Assembly: GCA_034387635.1 (NCBI GenBank)
Contig: JAOANU010000004.1
Location: 682,001 to 746,000 of the forward strand
Reading direction: 5' to 3'
DNA length: 64,000 nucleotides
DNA from: Rhodosporidiobolus odoratus
Lineage: Eukaryota; Basidiomycota; Microbotryomycetes; Sporidiobolales; Sporidiobolaceae
The notes under the pieces were generated by a model. That model was not told the origin of the DNA. It searched no databases and saw nothing but the letters and a program-made list of their open reading frames with translations. The position numbers and the translations under genes are program-made. This document shows positions 31,718-41,615 of the stretch, piece by piece (the first letter of the stretch is position 1; the number at the start of each line of letters is the position of its first letter).

Positions 31718-31884
31718 TCACCTTCTCTAGTCGGCGAGTAGCGGTCATCTCGATCGATTCCAGAAGCGCGCCAAGAGAGAGAGAGAGATGACGGATCGGG
31801 ACGAGAGGGGAGGAGGGAAGACCTCGAGAAAGAACGAGCGAGGAGGTGGTTTAGAGCCGAAGCGGCGACGAGAGAGAGGAGGGT
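31718..31884 (-). repeat. Split direct repeat B2 (element 3' end)
   Basis: These 167 bp are identical by eye to 32315-32481. They form the 3' terminus of the element on the coding strand and contain an AGAGAGAGAGAG run near 31,775. Confidence 0.93.
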
Positions 31885-31975
31885 TAACTACGAAAGCAGA
31901 AATGACAACCAAAATAGACAAAGGAGGACGATAGGGGTGGATGGTGGGATAGAGAACGACTACGGATGTAAAGTC

Positions 31976-32314
31976 AATACCTGCCTAGCTAGAAGCATAG
32001 GAGAGCTCGCAGCGTACCTTTGAGTCGCGAGAGGATCTCGAGCGGGACTCAAGGAGGATGGGAGGACTCGACTCGGCGGTAGCGCTGCGAGGAGGGCGTC
32101 AGAGGCTGCAGCTAGGAAGAGAGGCAGACGGCGTACTCACCAACTAGGTAGGGACGCGATGTAGTAGCGGTGAAGGAAAGGTAAGCCCGAAATCGAGCGG
32201 AGAGGGATGGGACGGGCTCAGTCGCGGCTTCTCGCCAGCTCGGCACCGCTTCTTCGCCGCGTCTCCACTCGCCTTAGCTCCGGTAAACCTCATCACGCAG
32301 GCTAGAATCGTCTA
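31976..32314 (-). repeat. Split direct repeat A2 (internal)
   Basis: These 339 bp match 37444-37782 with about four substitutions. A2 touches B1 without a gap; the A2-B1 junction is expected to mimic the joined ends of a circular intermediate. Confidence 0.93.
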
Positions 32315-32481
32315 TCACCTTCTCTAGTCGGCGAGTAGCGGTCATCTCGATCGATTCCAGAAGCGCGCCAAGAGAGAGAGAGAGATGACGGATCGGGACG
32401 AGAGGGGAGGAGGGAAGACCTCGAGAAAGAACGAGCGAGGAGGTGGTTTAGAGCCGAAGCGGCGACGAGAGAGAGGAGGGT
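32315..32481 (-). repeat. Split direct repeat B1 (internal)
   Basis: This is the partner of B2. It lies just downstream of the recombinase stop on the coding strand. Confidence 0.93.
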
Positions 32482-32548
32482 AAGGGTATTGAGTGATGAA
32501 CCGAAAGATGAGAGAAAAAGGGGACGGGTGGGTGGGAAACCGACGACG

Positions 32549-33631
32549 CTAGACGATGCCGAAGATGAAGGCGAGGGCGGGCGCTGCAAGGCGTAGGGGA
32601 GGCGTCTCGGGGCCGCCGACGACTTCCCGCTCGCGTTGGGCAATAGCGAGCTCTGGCTGAATCCTCACATAATCCTCCCAAGAAGCGAGCGACTTCCACC
32701 GCCCGAGGCGACGCACCTGCTCATCCTTCACCCCTCGCAACACGTACCACGTCGCGCTCCCGGCACGGAAGCTGTGACCCGTATACGCCCCCCCCGCTCG
32801 CGCCTTCAGCCGATCGACGAACCACTGACGCGGAGGCGAAACCCCGGCCTCGCTCAGCCACAGAGGGCCGTCCTTCCCGAACCTTTGGTCCCTAACCTTG
32901 ACGTAGGCCTGGACCACCTGATGGAGATCACCGGCGTCGGTCGCTGCGTACCAGATCTTTGTCCCTGTCCACAGCGGGTCGGCCTTGTGGTAAGGGAGGT
33001 CGACATGGAAACCGTTCGCGGTGAGGCGTACAGTGCGCCGGGCAAGGGCCTTCCGCGAGTCGTGAAAGAGGGGGTTATCGTACGACGTCAGCTCCTGCGC
33101 CCGCGCGCAACCAAGAAAGCAGACGGTCGCCATAGCTGCCCACAGCAGACCATCGTAAGTGCCTCGACCCAGCGACACCTCGATCGCTTGCAACAGCGCA
33201 TCCGGCGGAAGCGGTATCGCCTTCTTGACGCTATGCGGGTTGAGCTTCGCGTTTCCTGTCATCGCCCGCAAGACCTCGGGTGAGGATCGCGCGGCGGTCC
33301 ATTGGCTGGCGTCGATGGCGGAGAACAAGAAGGCGAGGCCGGATAAGTCCGACGCGATGGTGTGAGGTGCGACTCGTTGCGAGCGGAGGGTGATGAAGAG
33401 GGAGAGCGAGTCGGGCGAGGGAAAAGAAGGGAAGCTGTAGGCAAGGGCGAAGGCCGTCCAGGCGTTTTGCGATCGTTGATAGGCGACTGATGTTGTCTCG
33501 GCGATCGCTGCCTCCCACAAGGCGCGCCGTTGGGCGCGCAGCGTAGTGAGAGGCGGGAAGAGCGTCGAGTGCGAGACTCTCGGCTCCTCCCCGCGGGCGA
33601 AACGAACCGCCCGCCTTCCACCGAGGCTCAT
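32549..33631 (-). CDS. Retroelement tyrosine recombinase
   Basis: The 360-residue protein is the DNA-integration enzyme of the DIRS-order element and takes the place of an integrase. The catalytic set is visible: Arg177 in C-A-R-A-Q-E-L, His286 and Arg289 in T-G-H-S-F-R-A-G-S, a Trp-rich G-R-W-K-S-L-A-S-W block and the nucleophile Tyr321 in E-D-Y-V-R. An N-terminal helical core-binding domain precedes it (T-S-V-A-Y-Q-R-S-Q-N-A-W). It is a single open frame without introns, and its ATG overlaps the RT stop as ATGA. All key residues are present, so activity is plausible. Confidence 0.92.
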   Translation of the reverse strand: MSLGGRRAVRFARGEEPRVSHSTLFPPLTTLRAQRRALWEAAIAETTSVAYQRSQNAWTAFALAYSFPSFPSPDSLSLFITLRSQRVAPHTIASDLSGLAFLFSAIDASQWTAARSSPEVLRAMTGNAKLNPHSVKKAIPLPPDALLQAIEVSLGRGTYDGLLWAAMATVCFLGCARAQELTSYDNPLFHDSRKALARRTVRLTANGFHVDLPYHKADPLWTGTKIWYAATDAGDLHQVVQAYVKVRDQRFGKDGPLWLSEAGVSPPRQWFVDRLKARAGGAYTGHSFRAGSATWYVLRGVKDEQVRRLGRWKSLASWEDYVRIQPELAIAQREREVVGGPETPPLRLAAPALAFIFGIV

Positions 33632-35646
33632 TTGGGGAGCGCCCGCCCGACTAGCGCGGGGGGCGGTAAGAAGTAACGGAAGGAGCCACCGTAGAAGGCG
33701 GCGAGCTCGGCGTTCGAGCGGCGGGAGAGGCGATCAGCACTCACATTAGCCTTTCCCCTGATGTGCCCCACGTGCAAGTCCACCTTTGCCTCCCTCAGAC
33801 GCTCGTAGACCTTCTCCACCATCTTCGCAATCTCCCCTTTTCTTGACCCGCCGGAGTCGAAAGCGTAGATGGTGGCCGCGGAGTCGGAACGGAGGAGGAT
33901 TCGCTGAGCGGAGGGTTGGTCGTCGAGGACGCGGAGAATCGCCGCACTCGCCGCTAACGCTTCGGCGAAGGCGATAGAGGAATAGCGGAGTCGAGGTCGA
34001 GAGGCGAAGTTCCGATCGTAGCCCTGCGAGTCTCGGAAAGTGAAACCGAGACCACTCCCGCCCTTGTCCTCCGTCTCAAGGCAAGCGTCGGAGCAGACGA
34101 CGACGTCTGCGTCCTCCGGGCTCCAGTCGGTAAGGGAAGGGTCTCGCAAGTCAAGCGGAGAACCCGACCGAAGTTCTGCGACGAACCTCTCCAACGAGTA
34201 CTGAACCTCGGCGTTGAGGTAGAGCGACGCAGACGGGCCGCTTGCTCGCCCGAGCTTCGACCAGAGAGGGGAGAGAAGGGGACGAGCCCAGGGACGAACC
34301 GTCAGAGCCCAATTCGCCCACCCGGTGATTGACCTCCAGCGCCGCACGGCAGGCTGTCGCCCTGGCGTTGCCAGGAAGGTCTCCACCGCCGCCGCGAACC
34401 TCTCCACCGCTCCTCCCTCCAAGTCCGCCGTCGCCCTATCGAGGTCCACGACGATCCCGGTGATCGTGAGCTTCCTTCCATGCTCCGCCTTCTTCCACTT
34501 CCATTCTAACCCAATCTCGTCCCAAACGCTCGCCGTCGCGGCCTGACCGGCCGGAACATCGCGAGTCTCGCCCACGTGCGTCAACTGAACGAGACGCCCG
34601 GACAGGTCGACGTTGAAGGCGTCGTCCATGTAGGCGAGAGGGTGAGGGACCACGTCCGAGTGCCGGTGGCGGACGATCCAGTTGACTGCGCTCATGAGGG
34701 ACGTCCAGAGGAAGGGCGACGCGCGTGATCCAAAAGCGGCTCGCCACTGAAGGTGGAACCGGGGAGATAAACGCCCGCCGGCATCTCGGTAGGCGACGAC
34801 GATGGCCTGCTTGGCTTGCCAGAGCGGCGACATGAGCAGTAGCTTGAACGCCTTTGAAACGTCGAGCTTCCATAGCAAGGCATCACGCGGGAGGTCGTCG
34901 GAGAGAAGACCGGCGTAGCGGAGAGATCGGACGAGCGAGTCGACCCGATCGTACATTGCAGGACTAAGGCCTATACCCGCGTTGAGCCCGCTTGCTGAGT
35001 GATCGTCGACTATCCTCACGTCGTCCGAGCCGTCTCGAGTTACCCCGAATTGAGGCAAAAGAGTCATGAGAGGGTCGAGAACGTCGAAGGCTGGGGAAAG
35101 AAGACCTTCCTCGACGCCTGCGCGCGCTGAATCGACCTGAGCCTTTTGAGCCTCCTTCGTCCGGGGGAAGAGCCGGGACTCGGTGTCTTCGTCTTTGACG
35201 ATCGGAAGGGAGCTGTCGTGGTCGGGCCAAAAGCCGTCGCGCACGGACTCGACAAGGGACTCGACCCACGCCCGATTCGGGTGCTCAGCGAGGGCGCGAG
35301 AGAGGGCGGCGTGGTCGATTGGCGAGAAGGTGGAGAAGAGGGAAGGTCGAGAGCGGACGAGGCGAGCAAGATGGGGGTCGTTACGCACGTGAGAAGGAGG
35401 GCGAGGAAGCGGGGTGGCGACGAGGGAAGCTTCGGCGGATGGGGAGATAGGGGGTGCCGCCGCCGGAGGGGGCCAATGCATTGAGCGAAGGAGGCGAGGC
35501 GCAGGGCGGATGCCGGAGAGGGGATTGATCGGGGCGGCAGCGTCGAGGTCGTTAGGGCGCAGCTCTTCAGTCTCTCCTTCCGGCACCCACTCCTCCTGCG
35601 CCTCGATTGGCTTGGTAGCCTTGGCGAGCACCCCCACCATTACCAT
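33628..35646 (-). CDS. Retroelement reverse transcriptase-RNase H
   Basis: The RT copies the element RNA, and the RNase H removes the template. The frame is open for longer upstream, but that part overlaps gag in another frame. The in-frame ATGs at 35644-35646 and 35638-35640 are the first plausible starts, giving about 672 residues. RT blocks are L-L-W-K-L-D-V-S-K-A-F-K (first catalytic Asp), F-G-S-R-A-S-P-F-L-W and Y-M-D-D at 34,621-34,632. RNase H residues appear in V-V-C-S-D-A-C-L-E, F-A-E-A-L-A, L-R-S-D-S-A-A-T and V-S-A-D-R-L-S-R. No aspartic protease motif is seen. It overlaps the gag end by about 80 nt and the recombinase start by 4 nt. Confidence 0.9.
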   Translation of the reverse strand: MVMVGVLAKATKPIEAQEEWVPEGETEELRPNDLDAAAPINPLSGIRPAPRLLRSMHWPPPAAAPPISPSAEASLVATPLPRPPSHVRNDPHLARLVRSRPSLFSTFSPIDHAALSRALAEHPNRAWVESLVESVRDGFWPDHDSSLPIVKDEDTESRLFPRTKEAQKAQVDSARAGVEEGLLSPAFDVLDPLMTLLPQFGVTRDGSDDVRIVDDHSASGLNAGIGLSPAMYDRVDSLVRSLRYAGLLSDDLPRDALLWKLDVSKAFKLLLMSPLWQAKQAIVVAYRDAGGRLSPRFHLQWRAAFGSRASPFLWTSLMSAVNWIVRHRHSDVVPHPLAYMDDAFNVDLSGRLVQLTHVGETRDVPAGQAATASVWDEIGLEWKWKKAEHGRKLTITGIVVDLDRATADLEGGAVERFAAAVETFLATPGRQPAVRRWRSITGWANWALTVRPWARPLLSPLWSKLGRASGPSASLYLNAEVQYSLERFVAELRSGSPLDLRDPSLTDWSPEDADVVVCSDACLETEDKGGSGLGFTFRDSQGYDRNFASRPRLRYSSIAFAEALAASAAILRVLDDQPSAQRILLRSDSAATIYAFDSGGSRKGEIAKMVEKVYERLREAKVDLHVGHIRGKANVSADRLSRRSNAELAAFYGGSFRYFLPPPALVGRALPK

Positions 35647-37418
35647 TACCGCCACTGTGACCACCGTTCGCGCCTCCTCCGCCTCCTTGCCCCCTCCTGC
35701 GCCTTCCAGCCCCGGGCTCGTTTCGTTCCTCCGGCACACCTCGCCCTCTTGCCGTCCCGCAGAAGACCGCCTTGTGGGCCCCGCCGCAGATTGCGCATCG
35801 GTGCCGCAAAGTGCAGTCTTCCCCTCGGAAGCAGGGCTCGTCCCGGTTCCAGTTCTGGCAAACGGGCGTCGAGCCGTGGTCGTGCTCAAGGCGGCGGCGG
35901 TTCGCTGGGGGAGAACAATCGCCGGGGACAGCGTTGGGAACGATGATGCGGAGATAGAGAGGGTCGAAAGTCGAGCAGTCGCCGAAGTGCCGGATGTAGG
36001 CGCGCTCGGAAGGTCGACAGAGTTCGGCTCGGACGGCTTCGTCGTAATCGACAACCGCCTTGCGCGCACGAGTGGGGTTGGCGGCGTCACTGCAGCGGGT
36101 GAAGGCGAGTCGGATGTGGCCGAGGTAACGGCGAACCGCCCGCTGCTGGTCGGAGGCGAAAGAAGTTCCGACGTTGACGAGTCGGAAAATGTCGCTCCAA
36201 CGCGCGAACTCGTATTCCCAGTCGTGGGCGTCGAGCGGGGGAGGCGTACCCGAAGCTGCCGCAATCCGAACGCCGTACACCTCTGCCAGCTCGTCCGGGA
36301 TATCGGCGGCTCGACCGGGGCGAGAGACCCGAAGACGGGCGAGAGAGACGTGCTCATTGAGAGCGATCGAGCGTACGTCTTCGTAAGCCACCCGCTTGTA
36401 AGAAGCAATCATCGAGTAGGGGCTGACGCTCCCTTGACGCCTTCTGGTTGATAACGAGCGTGCGGTCGAGGATGGCAGTGAGGTAGGCATGCTGATAACG
36501 AGGGAGGTCGACGTCGGAGAGGGGGCCGTCGAGTTCGAGTTGAAGTGCCGCGAGGAAAGCGGTGCCGGTGACAGCGGCGACGGGAGCAAGTTGGTCGTCC
36601 TCCTGAGCGGGTTCTTCCTCTTCGTTGAAGTCGTCGGCGACCGGGCGACCCCCGTTGCGCTCCTCGAGGACCTGAGCGGCGCGGCCTCGAGCTCCGTCGG
36701 CTGGAGCAGGCTGAGGACCAGGGCGACCCCCGAGGGCGCCGGCGTTAAGAGCGGCACCGGCCTGGCGAGCGCGTTCGAGGTTCCCCAGGTTGTATCGACG
36801 GGCGTCTTCATTGTCCGGGTCAGGGCGACGATCGTTCGCTCCTCCTGCTGCCCCACCGGCGCCATTTGCGCGTCCCGGTCCTCCATTTCCGTTCCCGGCT
36901 GGTCCTCCCGCAGCTCCTTCCGGTCCTCCAATGCCGTTCCCGGCTGCTCCTCCCACAGCTCCTCCCGCTGGCGCTCCGGCTCCGCCTCTCCCTTGGCCAC
37001 CTTCAGGGTCGTCCTCACCTTCGACGTCGCTGTCGGCGTTAGGCTGGCGAGGTTGAATGCGAGAACCGCCGCTTGTGTTGAACCAGACCGGCTGAGCGAG
37101 GTTGAGTGCAGCTTCACCTTCGATGGCGGTGAGGATAAGGGGGTGCACGTCGGCGTCTCGTAGAGCGGCGAGAGAGAGGGGAGCGCCGGTAGAAGCAGGT
37201 AGCCTGTCGAGCTCGCCGTGCCAGAACGCGAGAAAGCGGTCGAGGGCGGCCCCACGCAGACCTGAGGGAGCGGCGGCATCAGGGAGCCCAGCAGCGACAG
37301 CCTCCTTCTGTGCGGCGGAGTAAGGAGCGGAGGAGAGGGCGACAAGGCCGTCCATGGCGAGGCGAGTAGACGCCCATTGAGACGGGAAGCGACGGTCGCG
37401 AGAGTAACCATCGGACAT
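35567..37418 (-). CDS. Retroelement Gag-like protein, frame broken once
   Basis: The ATG at 37416-37418 (M-S-D-G-Y-S-R-D-R-R) begins a protein with an Ala-rich N-terminus, a long Gly/Ala/Asn low-complexity linker (G-G-P-A-G-N-G-N-G-G type repeats) and an acidic patch. Around 36,390-36,430 the frame must move by +1 to continue as Y-K-R-V-A-Y-E-D-V-R-S, which leads to a nucleic-acid-binding end. There a C3H1 finger (C-x8-C-x5-C-x3-H, in C-Q-N-W-N-R-D-E-P-C) is followed by a C-x2-C-x4-H-x4-C knuckle. The stop is at 35567, in a Gly/Arg-rich tail. The shift could be a mutation in this copy, a programmed +1 frameshift or a small unrecognised intron. Confidence 0.75.
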
Positions 37419-37443
37419 GACTCGATAGATTGCGAAGCAGGTG

Positions 37444-37782
37444 AATACCTGCCTAGCTAGAAGCATAGGAGAGCTCGCAGCGTACCTTTGAGTCGCGAGA
37501 GGATCTCGAGCGGGACTCAAGGAGGATGGGAGGACTCGACTCGGCAGTAGCGCTGCGAGGAGGGCGTCAGAGGCTGCAGCTAGGAAGAGAGGCAGACGGC
37601 GTACTCACCAACTAGGTAGGGACGCGATGTAGTAGCGGCGAAGGAAAGGCAAGCCCGAAATCGGGCGGAGAGGGATGGGACGGGCTCAGTCGCGGCTTCT
37701 CGCCAGCTCGGCACCGCTTCTTCGCCGCGTCTCCACTCGCCTTAGCTCCGGTAAACCTCATCACGCAGGCTAGAATCGTCTA
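37444..37782 (-). repeat. Split direct repeat A1 (element 5' end)
   Basis: This is the partner of A2 at 31976-32314, with about four differences. It is the 5' terminus of the element on its coding strand and ends 26 bp upstream of the gag ATG, so it probably carries the promoter. Confidence 0.93.
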
Positions 37783-39042
37783 CCGTCACACCTTTTCTTC
37801 TCATGCGATCGCTATTCCTGTACCTAGCTGGACGGAAACCGTGTTTGTCAGTGCACTGATGGAGTAAATGGCACGGACATTCGGTCAGGCGCATAAGGAA
37901 TGCACAGAAGATGCTCGTTCAACCTTCGCAGAACATCGTTCAACCTTTTCCCAGACCCCCTTTTCTCCCTCAAGGCGCACCGTCTCTGCGAGGAGCCAAG
38001 CCACGAGCATCCTTATGCACTGAAGAGCGATCGGTAGTACCCACTCGACAGTCCCGCTGCCCAGTCCCCTTCCTTCGCCGCTCCGCCTTCGACTGCTCGT
38101 GCCGAGAGTCGTCACGCTCCCGGCGCCCGCCCGCGGCTTCGTCAGCACCAGCCTCAAGAGTACAGCTCCTGTGGCTCGACGTGTCGGTCCGACCGGCACA
38201 GTCGTGCCTCGGCAGGTATAGGAGGAAGGAGGGGAAATTCGAGGGGAACAGCCATCGTTCCGCGACTATCGACACGCAGTCTTGGCACCTTGCTGGTGGA
38301 CGTAGCTTGGTAGTCTGTATCATGTATCGGCAATGCGAGTCGTTCCTCCCTCGAGCAATAGTAAAATCGGGGAGACGCCTTCGAGGCGGAGGTGCAAGAC
38401 TGGGCTCGTCACGCTCTCTTTCCGCAACGCCGCCTTGCCCGTCCCACCCGCTGAATCTATTGCAGGCCGTAGCATGTCGTCTGATGACCAGGGATTAGAG
38501 CGATGGCAAGAGTCGCTGAAGCTTCCTGCGGCTCGCAAAATGCTGGTGTTGATCTGTGCGAAGGGCTCGCGATGGTGTTGACAGGCGGTAAGCCAGATGA
38601 TGACGTTGTTGGGCTGCTTCGTTCGGGAATTACTGCTGTTCGACGGCGACAACGGTGGCTTGCGACAAGGCTGACCAGTCGGCGAGGAAACGACCGAGGA
38701 AATAGAGAGCAGCAGCGGTAGGCTGGGCGAGGTGGTTGTGCTGCTAGGCTACATTGGGTCACAGGCGCCGTTGAAAGCAAGTCAGAGTCGTGTGAAGCAG
38801 GTGAGGAGGAGACGGCAGGTCCCGGTAAGTCGCAAATCAGGGGCGAACAGAGGCTGTCGAACACTTCCAGTCTTGTACGCTCCTGCCGTCTAGCCACCGT
38901 CATAGGAACCTCAGAAGAATCAGAAGATCCCTTGCAGGAGAGGGAGAGAATACAAGTGCGAGAGAGGCTGTTCAGACGATTGTGAGACTACAAGGACAGG
39001 TAAACAGGTCGGAGGCCGGAAGAGCAAGGATGCTATAGGTAT
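37783..39042. other. Intergenic, 1,260 bp, no gene supported
   Basis: This is the right flank of the retroelement up to the 3' end of the aminopeptidase gene. Several open frames of 80-190 codons exist on both strands, but none has family motifs, consistent codon bias or splice sites that extend it. It may contain the original far-upstream region of the dihydroorotate dehydrogenase gene. Confidence 0.45.
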
Positions 39043-40858
39043 CTAAGCGAAGAGGTGTTTGCCACCACCTAGCTCAATGGCCAGAGCGATGGCAACCCGG
39101 GAGAACTCGCGCATGTGCTCGAAAGAGAATTCCTGCGGCGAATAGTCGATCGTGTCCCGGGTCGAGTGGATGTTCTTGCTCGAGTCTAAAAAGGAAGCGA
39201 TGGTTAGGTTAGACGGGGCAGAAGAGAGCAAGACGATACAACGCACTCTCAAAGGTCGACTCGATGGTAAAGGCAGAAGGCGCGCCGACCTTGCTCCAGG
39301 AAGCATGGTCGGAGCCTGCAGTAAGTCACGAGGTTACCCCAGTGGTTAACGGTCGCTCTTGCGAGCCACCTGTCCAAGAGGAACAAAGCAAGCCGCGGCA
39401 AAGACGCGAGGCGGTAACGAGAAGGGGGGAAAAGGCGAGGACGAGCAGAATGGGGGGAAATAACGCACAAGCATATCCGCACTTGGTCGAGGTCCAGCCG
39501 ATCGTAGCTGTCGGCGGGACATGTTAGCGCTGCTCACCGTGAACCGGAGAAAGGGACACAAGTGCACCATATTCATCGATGACGGTGGCGATAAAGTCGG
39601 TCAGATCGGGGTCGACGAAGTCGCGGATAAGCCCAATGGTCGGCTCAGTGCCGAGCTTGACCCAGGCGCTCATGTCGGTCTGAAGCATGCCGCGGACGGT
39701 CACGCCCCGTTTGGCGTACTCTGTGGCAACAGCCTGAGAGCCAAGAAGGCCTCCTTCTTCGGCAGAGTACCTACGGACGTATTAGCGTCAGTATAACATG
39801 ATTGACAAAGTATCGAGCTGAAGGACGCACCAGTGAAGCTCGACCGGGTGGTCAGAGGGAACAAAGCCAGAGTTGACGAGACTCGCGAAGGCGGCGAGCA
39901 GGCTAGTAGTGCCCGACCCGTCATCGTCCGCTCCGGGAGCCGCGAGGAAGGGCAGGAGGTTGGTCGAGTCTTGGTGAGCTGAGAGAATCACGATCGAGTC
40001 GGAAGTCGACTCATTCGAGTGCGACTGCGGCTCGAAGCGTACGATGCTGTACAAGTACGATCGTCAGTGCGCTACTCTTACATCAACGATTCGAAAGGCG
40101 GACTGACATGGAGTTCTGGCCCCAGGGATGCTCAAACTCGCTGATCTTGAGCTTGAGATCCTTGTTCTTCTTCGCGATCTGCTTGATCTGGCCGAAAAGG
40201 AACTGCTGCGACTGCTTGCCAGTATCGGAGCGATAGTGTCCTGCGGGGCAAGAAGAATAGATCTCAGCATACACAAGCAGGTTCTGACGCGGCTGAAAAG
40301 AGGAAAGCAGGCGCACGGGTCCGGAAACCGGTGAAGCTGGTCAAGAACTTGCGCATCTTGGCGAGCGAAATGTGGTCAAAGAGGGGCTGGAGGTCCGAGG
40401 TGCCATAGGCGAGCTTTGAGGGGTAAGGCTCTGTACATAGGACAAGAGGAAGGTAAGAAGAAAAGCCTCGGAAACCAAATGGGCGGGATGGGCAGAAGGG
40501 GGCTAGGGAAACGAGCCGCACTCTTGTCGGCTACAGCCACGGTGAGCTGCTCCTTGTCGTCGGTGACGTCGATGAATCGCTTGCCAGCGAGGGTGAGGAG
40601 ACTCTTCTCGCCTTCGGTGATTTCGACAGGCAAGGCATCCTCATCGAGTTTGACAAGCCTCTTCTCTGGGAGGGTTGCGATCCATTCGCGGAGTCTCTGC
40701 TGGTCGTCGAGAGTGAGAGCGGAGACGAGGTTCCCAGTCTGTTCGGCGAGAGAGGCAGATGGGGAGGCGAAGGTGAGTTGGGCTGAGTCGACGAGGGGGA
40801 GTGCGGACGAGACGGAGGCGAGTGCAGCGAATGCTGCTACGAGGGAGAACTTGAGCAT
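39043..40858 (-). CDS. Secreted leucine aminopeptidase, M28 family
   Basis: This is a two-zinc exopeptidase that releases N-terminal residues outside the cell or in the vacuole. The ATG at 40856-40858 opens a signal peptide (M-L-K-F-S-L-V-A-A-F-A-A-L-A-S-V). A propeptide follows with W-I-A-T-L-P-E-K-R, then L-A-Y-G-T, L-T-S-F-T-G-F and Y-Y-R-S-D-T-G. Zinc ligands are seen in order: the His of L-S-A-H-Q-D-S, the Asp of P-G-A-D-D-D-G-S-G, the Glu pair in A-E-E-G-G-L-L-G-S, the Asp of M-L-Q-T-D-M-S and the His of C-S-D-H-A-S-W. It ends G-G-G-K-H-L-F-A at 39043. About seven exons are needed. Layout and length fit fungal LAP1-type enzymes. Confidence 0.9.
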
Positions 40859-41141
40859 GGCGATTCGAGTCCAAGTCGAGGTGGCGGGTTGTAAAGAGGA
40901 GAGAGTCGGCGAGAGCGAGGTGCCGGTGGGGGAAGAGAGCAGCGAGTACTCGATGGGAAAGGTTGAGTCGAGTTGGAGAGTGTAGCTAGAGGTTATCGGA
41001 AGCTATTGCGCGTGCTACTCTGACTGACTGAGCGTGGGAGTGAGCAGATTGAGGTCAACCCGCTCCCTTCCTCCTCTTCGTCCGATCCATAATCTTGATC
41101 CAACCTCTCTCAGCTCGAACGCACGACAAGAGCTTACAGCT

Positions 41142-41615
41142 ATGCTCGGAAAGGTGGGTTGAGCTCCCCTAGCCTGAATGCGCAAGTGGCTGACGTGTTG
41201 TCCCCTTCATCAGCTGGCTCGCCTCGCCCTCGACGCTATCCTCATCTCCGCTTGTTTGGCTGGCATAAAAAGGACAACTGGCCTAACGTAAACCTCGACT
41301 CTGTCCTGGCCCAAATACGCCCCGCTGTCGAAGCTGAAGAACTCCTCGCCTTTGTTTTCCGCCTGCCCCCTTTTCTCTCCGCCGTCTTGCCTTTTATTTC
41401 TTCCCTGTGCAGTCCCGCGCTCGCCAAGCTCAAGCACAAGGATTTAAGACAGCTGGCGTCGGCTTATCTCGAAGCCGGAGAATGGGTCATGGATCTGTCC
41501 AGTGCGTTTCTTCCTCCTCCTTTTCTTCTTCCTATCTTCGCCCCCTTCTTCGCCATGTCAAGCCTCAGGCGATTACGTCTCCACAAGCGGATTATGTGAT
41601 AGAAGTCACGGCTGA
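41142..41615 (+). CDS. Small conserved fungal protein, DUF1748 family
   Basis: Four exons (41142-41153, 41214-41287, 41413-41501, 41569-41615) join in frame to 73 residues. The protein starts M-L-G-K and continues L-A-R-L-A-L-D-A-I-L-I-S-A, L-A-G-I-K-R-T-T-G-L-T-P and Y-L-E-A-G-E-W-V-M-D, the pattern of the short DUF1748 proteins of fungi. One hydrophobic helix near the N-terminus suggests membrane association. The function is unknown. The first exon is only 12 nt. The promoter is shared with the divergent aminopeptidase gene, about 280 bp. Confidence 0.85.

Larger units (their letters stand above)
31718..37782 (-). mobile_element. DIRS-order tyrosine-recombinase retrotransposon, Ngaro/PAT-like, with split direct repeats
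   Basis: The element is 6,065 bp long and coded on minus. Read 5' to 3' on that strand it is A1 (37782-37444), gag, RT-RNase H, tyrosine recombinase, B1 (32481-32315), A2 (32314-31976), a 91-bp spacer and B2 (31884-31718). A1/A2 and B1/B2 are near-identical pairs, and B1 and A2 abut exactly. This is the split direct repeat design of PAT and Ngaro elements. No methyltransferase domain is seen, which favours Ngaro over PAT or DIRS1. There is no integrase, transposon protease or long terminal repeat. Identity of about 99% between repeat copies and long open RT and recombinase frames point to a young copy. Both flanks carry CCGT at the element border. Confidence 0.92.

Noticed and set aside
35646..36408. 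Upstream part of the reverse-transcriptase open frame as an extra coding region
   Set aside because: It overlaps the zinc-finger half of Gag, which has clear C3H1 and CCHC motifs in the other frame; the RT frame here is Ser/Thr/Arg-rich noise.
35414..37163. Long plus-strand open frames opposite the retroelement genes
   Set aside because: They mirror GC-rich codons of the minus-strand genes and carry no motifs.
31718..37782. LTR retrotransposon or Crypton
   Set aside because: There is no LTR pair at the ends, no integrase and no protease; the tandem B1-A2 block with terminal A1 and B2 is a split direct repeat. The RT rules out a Crypton.
37862..38903. Possible genes on either strand in the right flank of the retroelement
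   Set aside because: Several open frames exist but none extends through plausible introns or matches a family.
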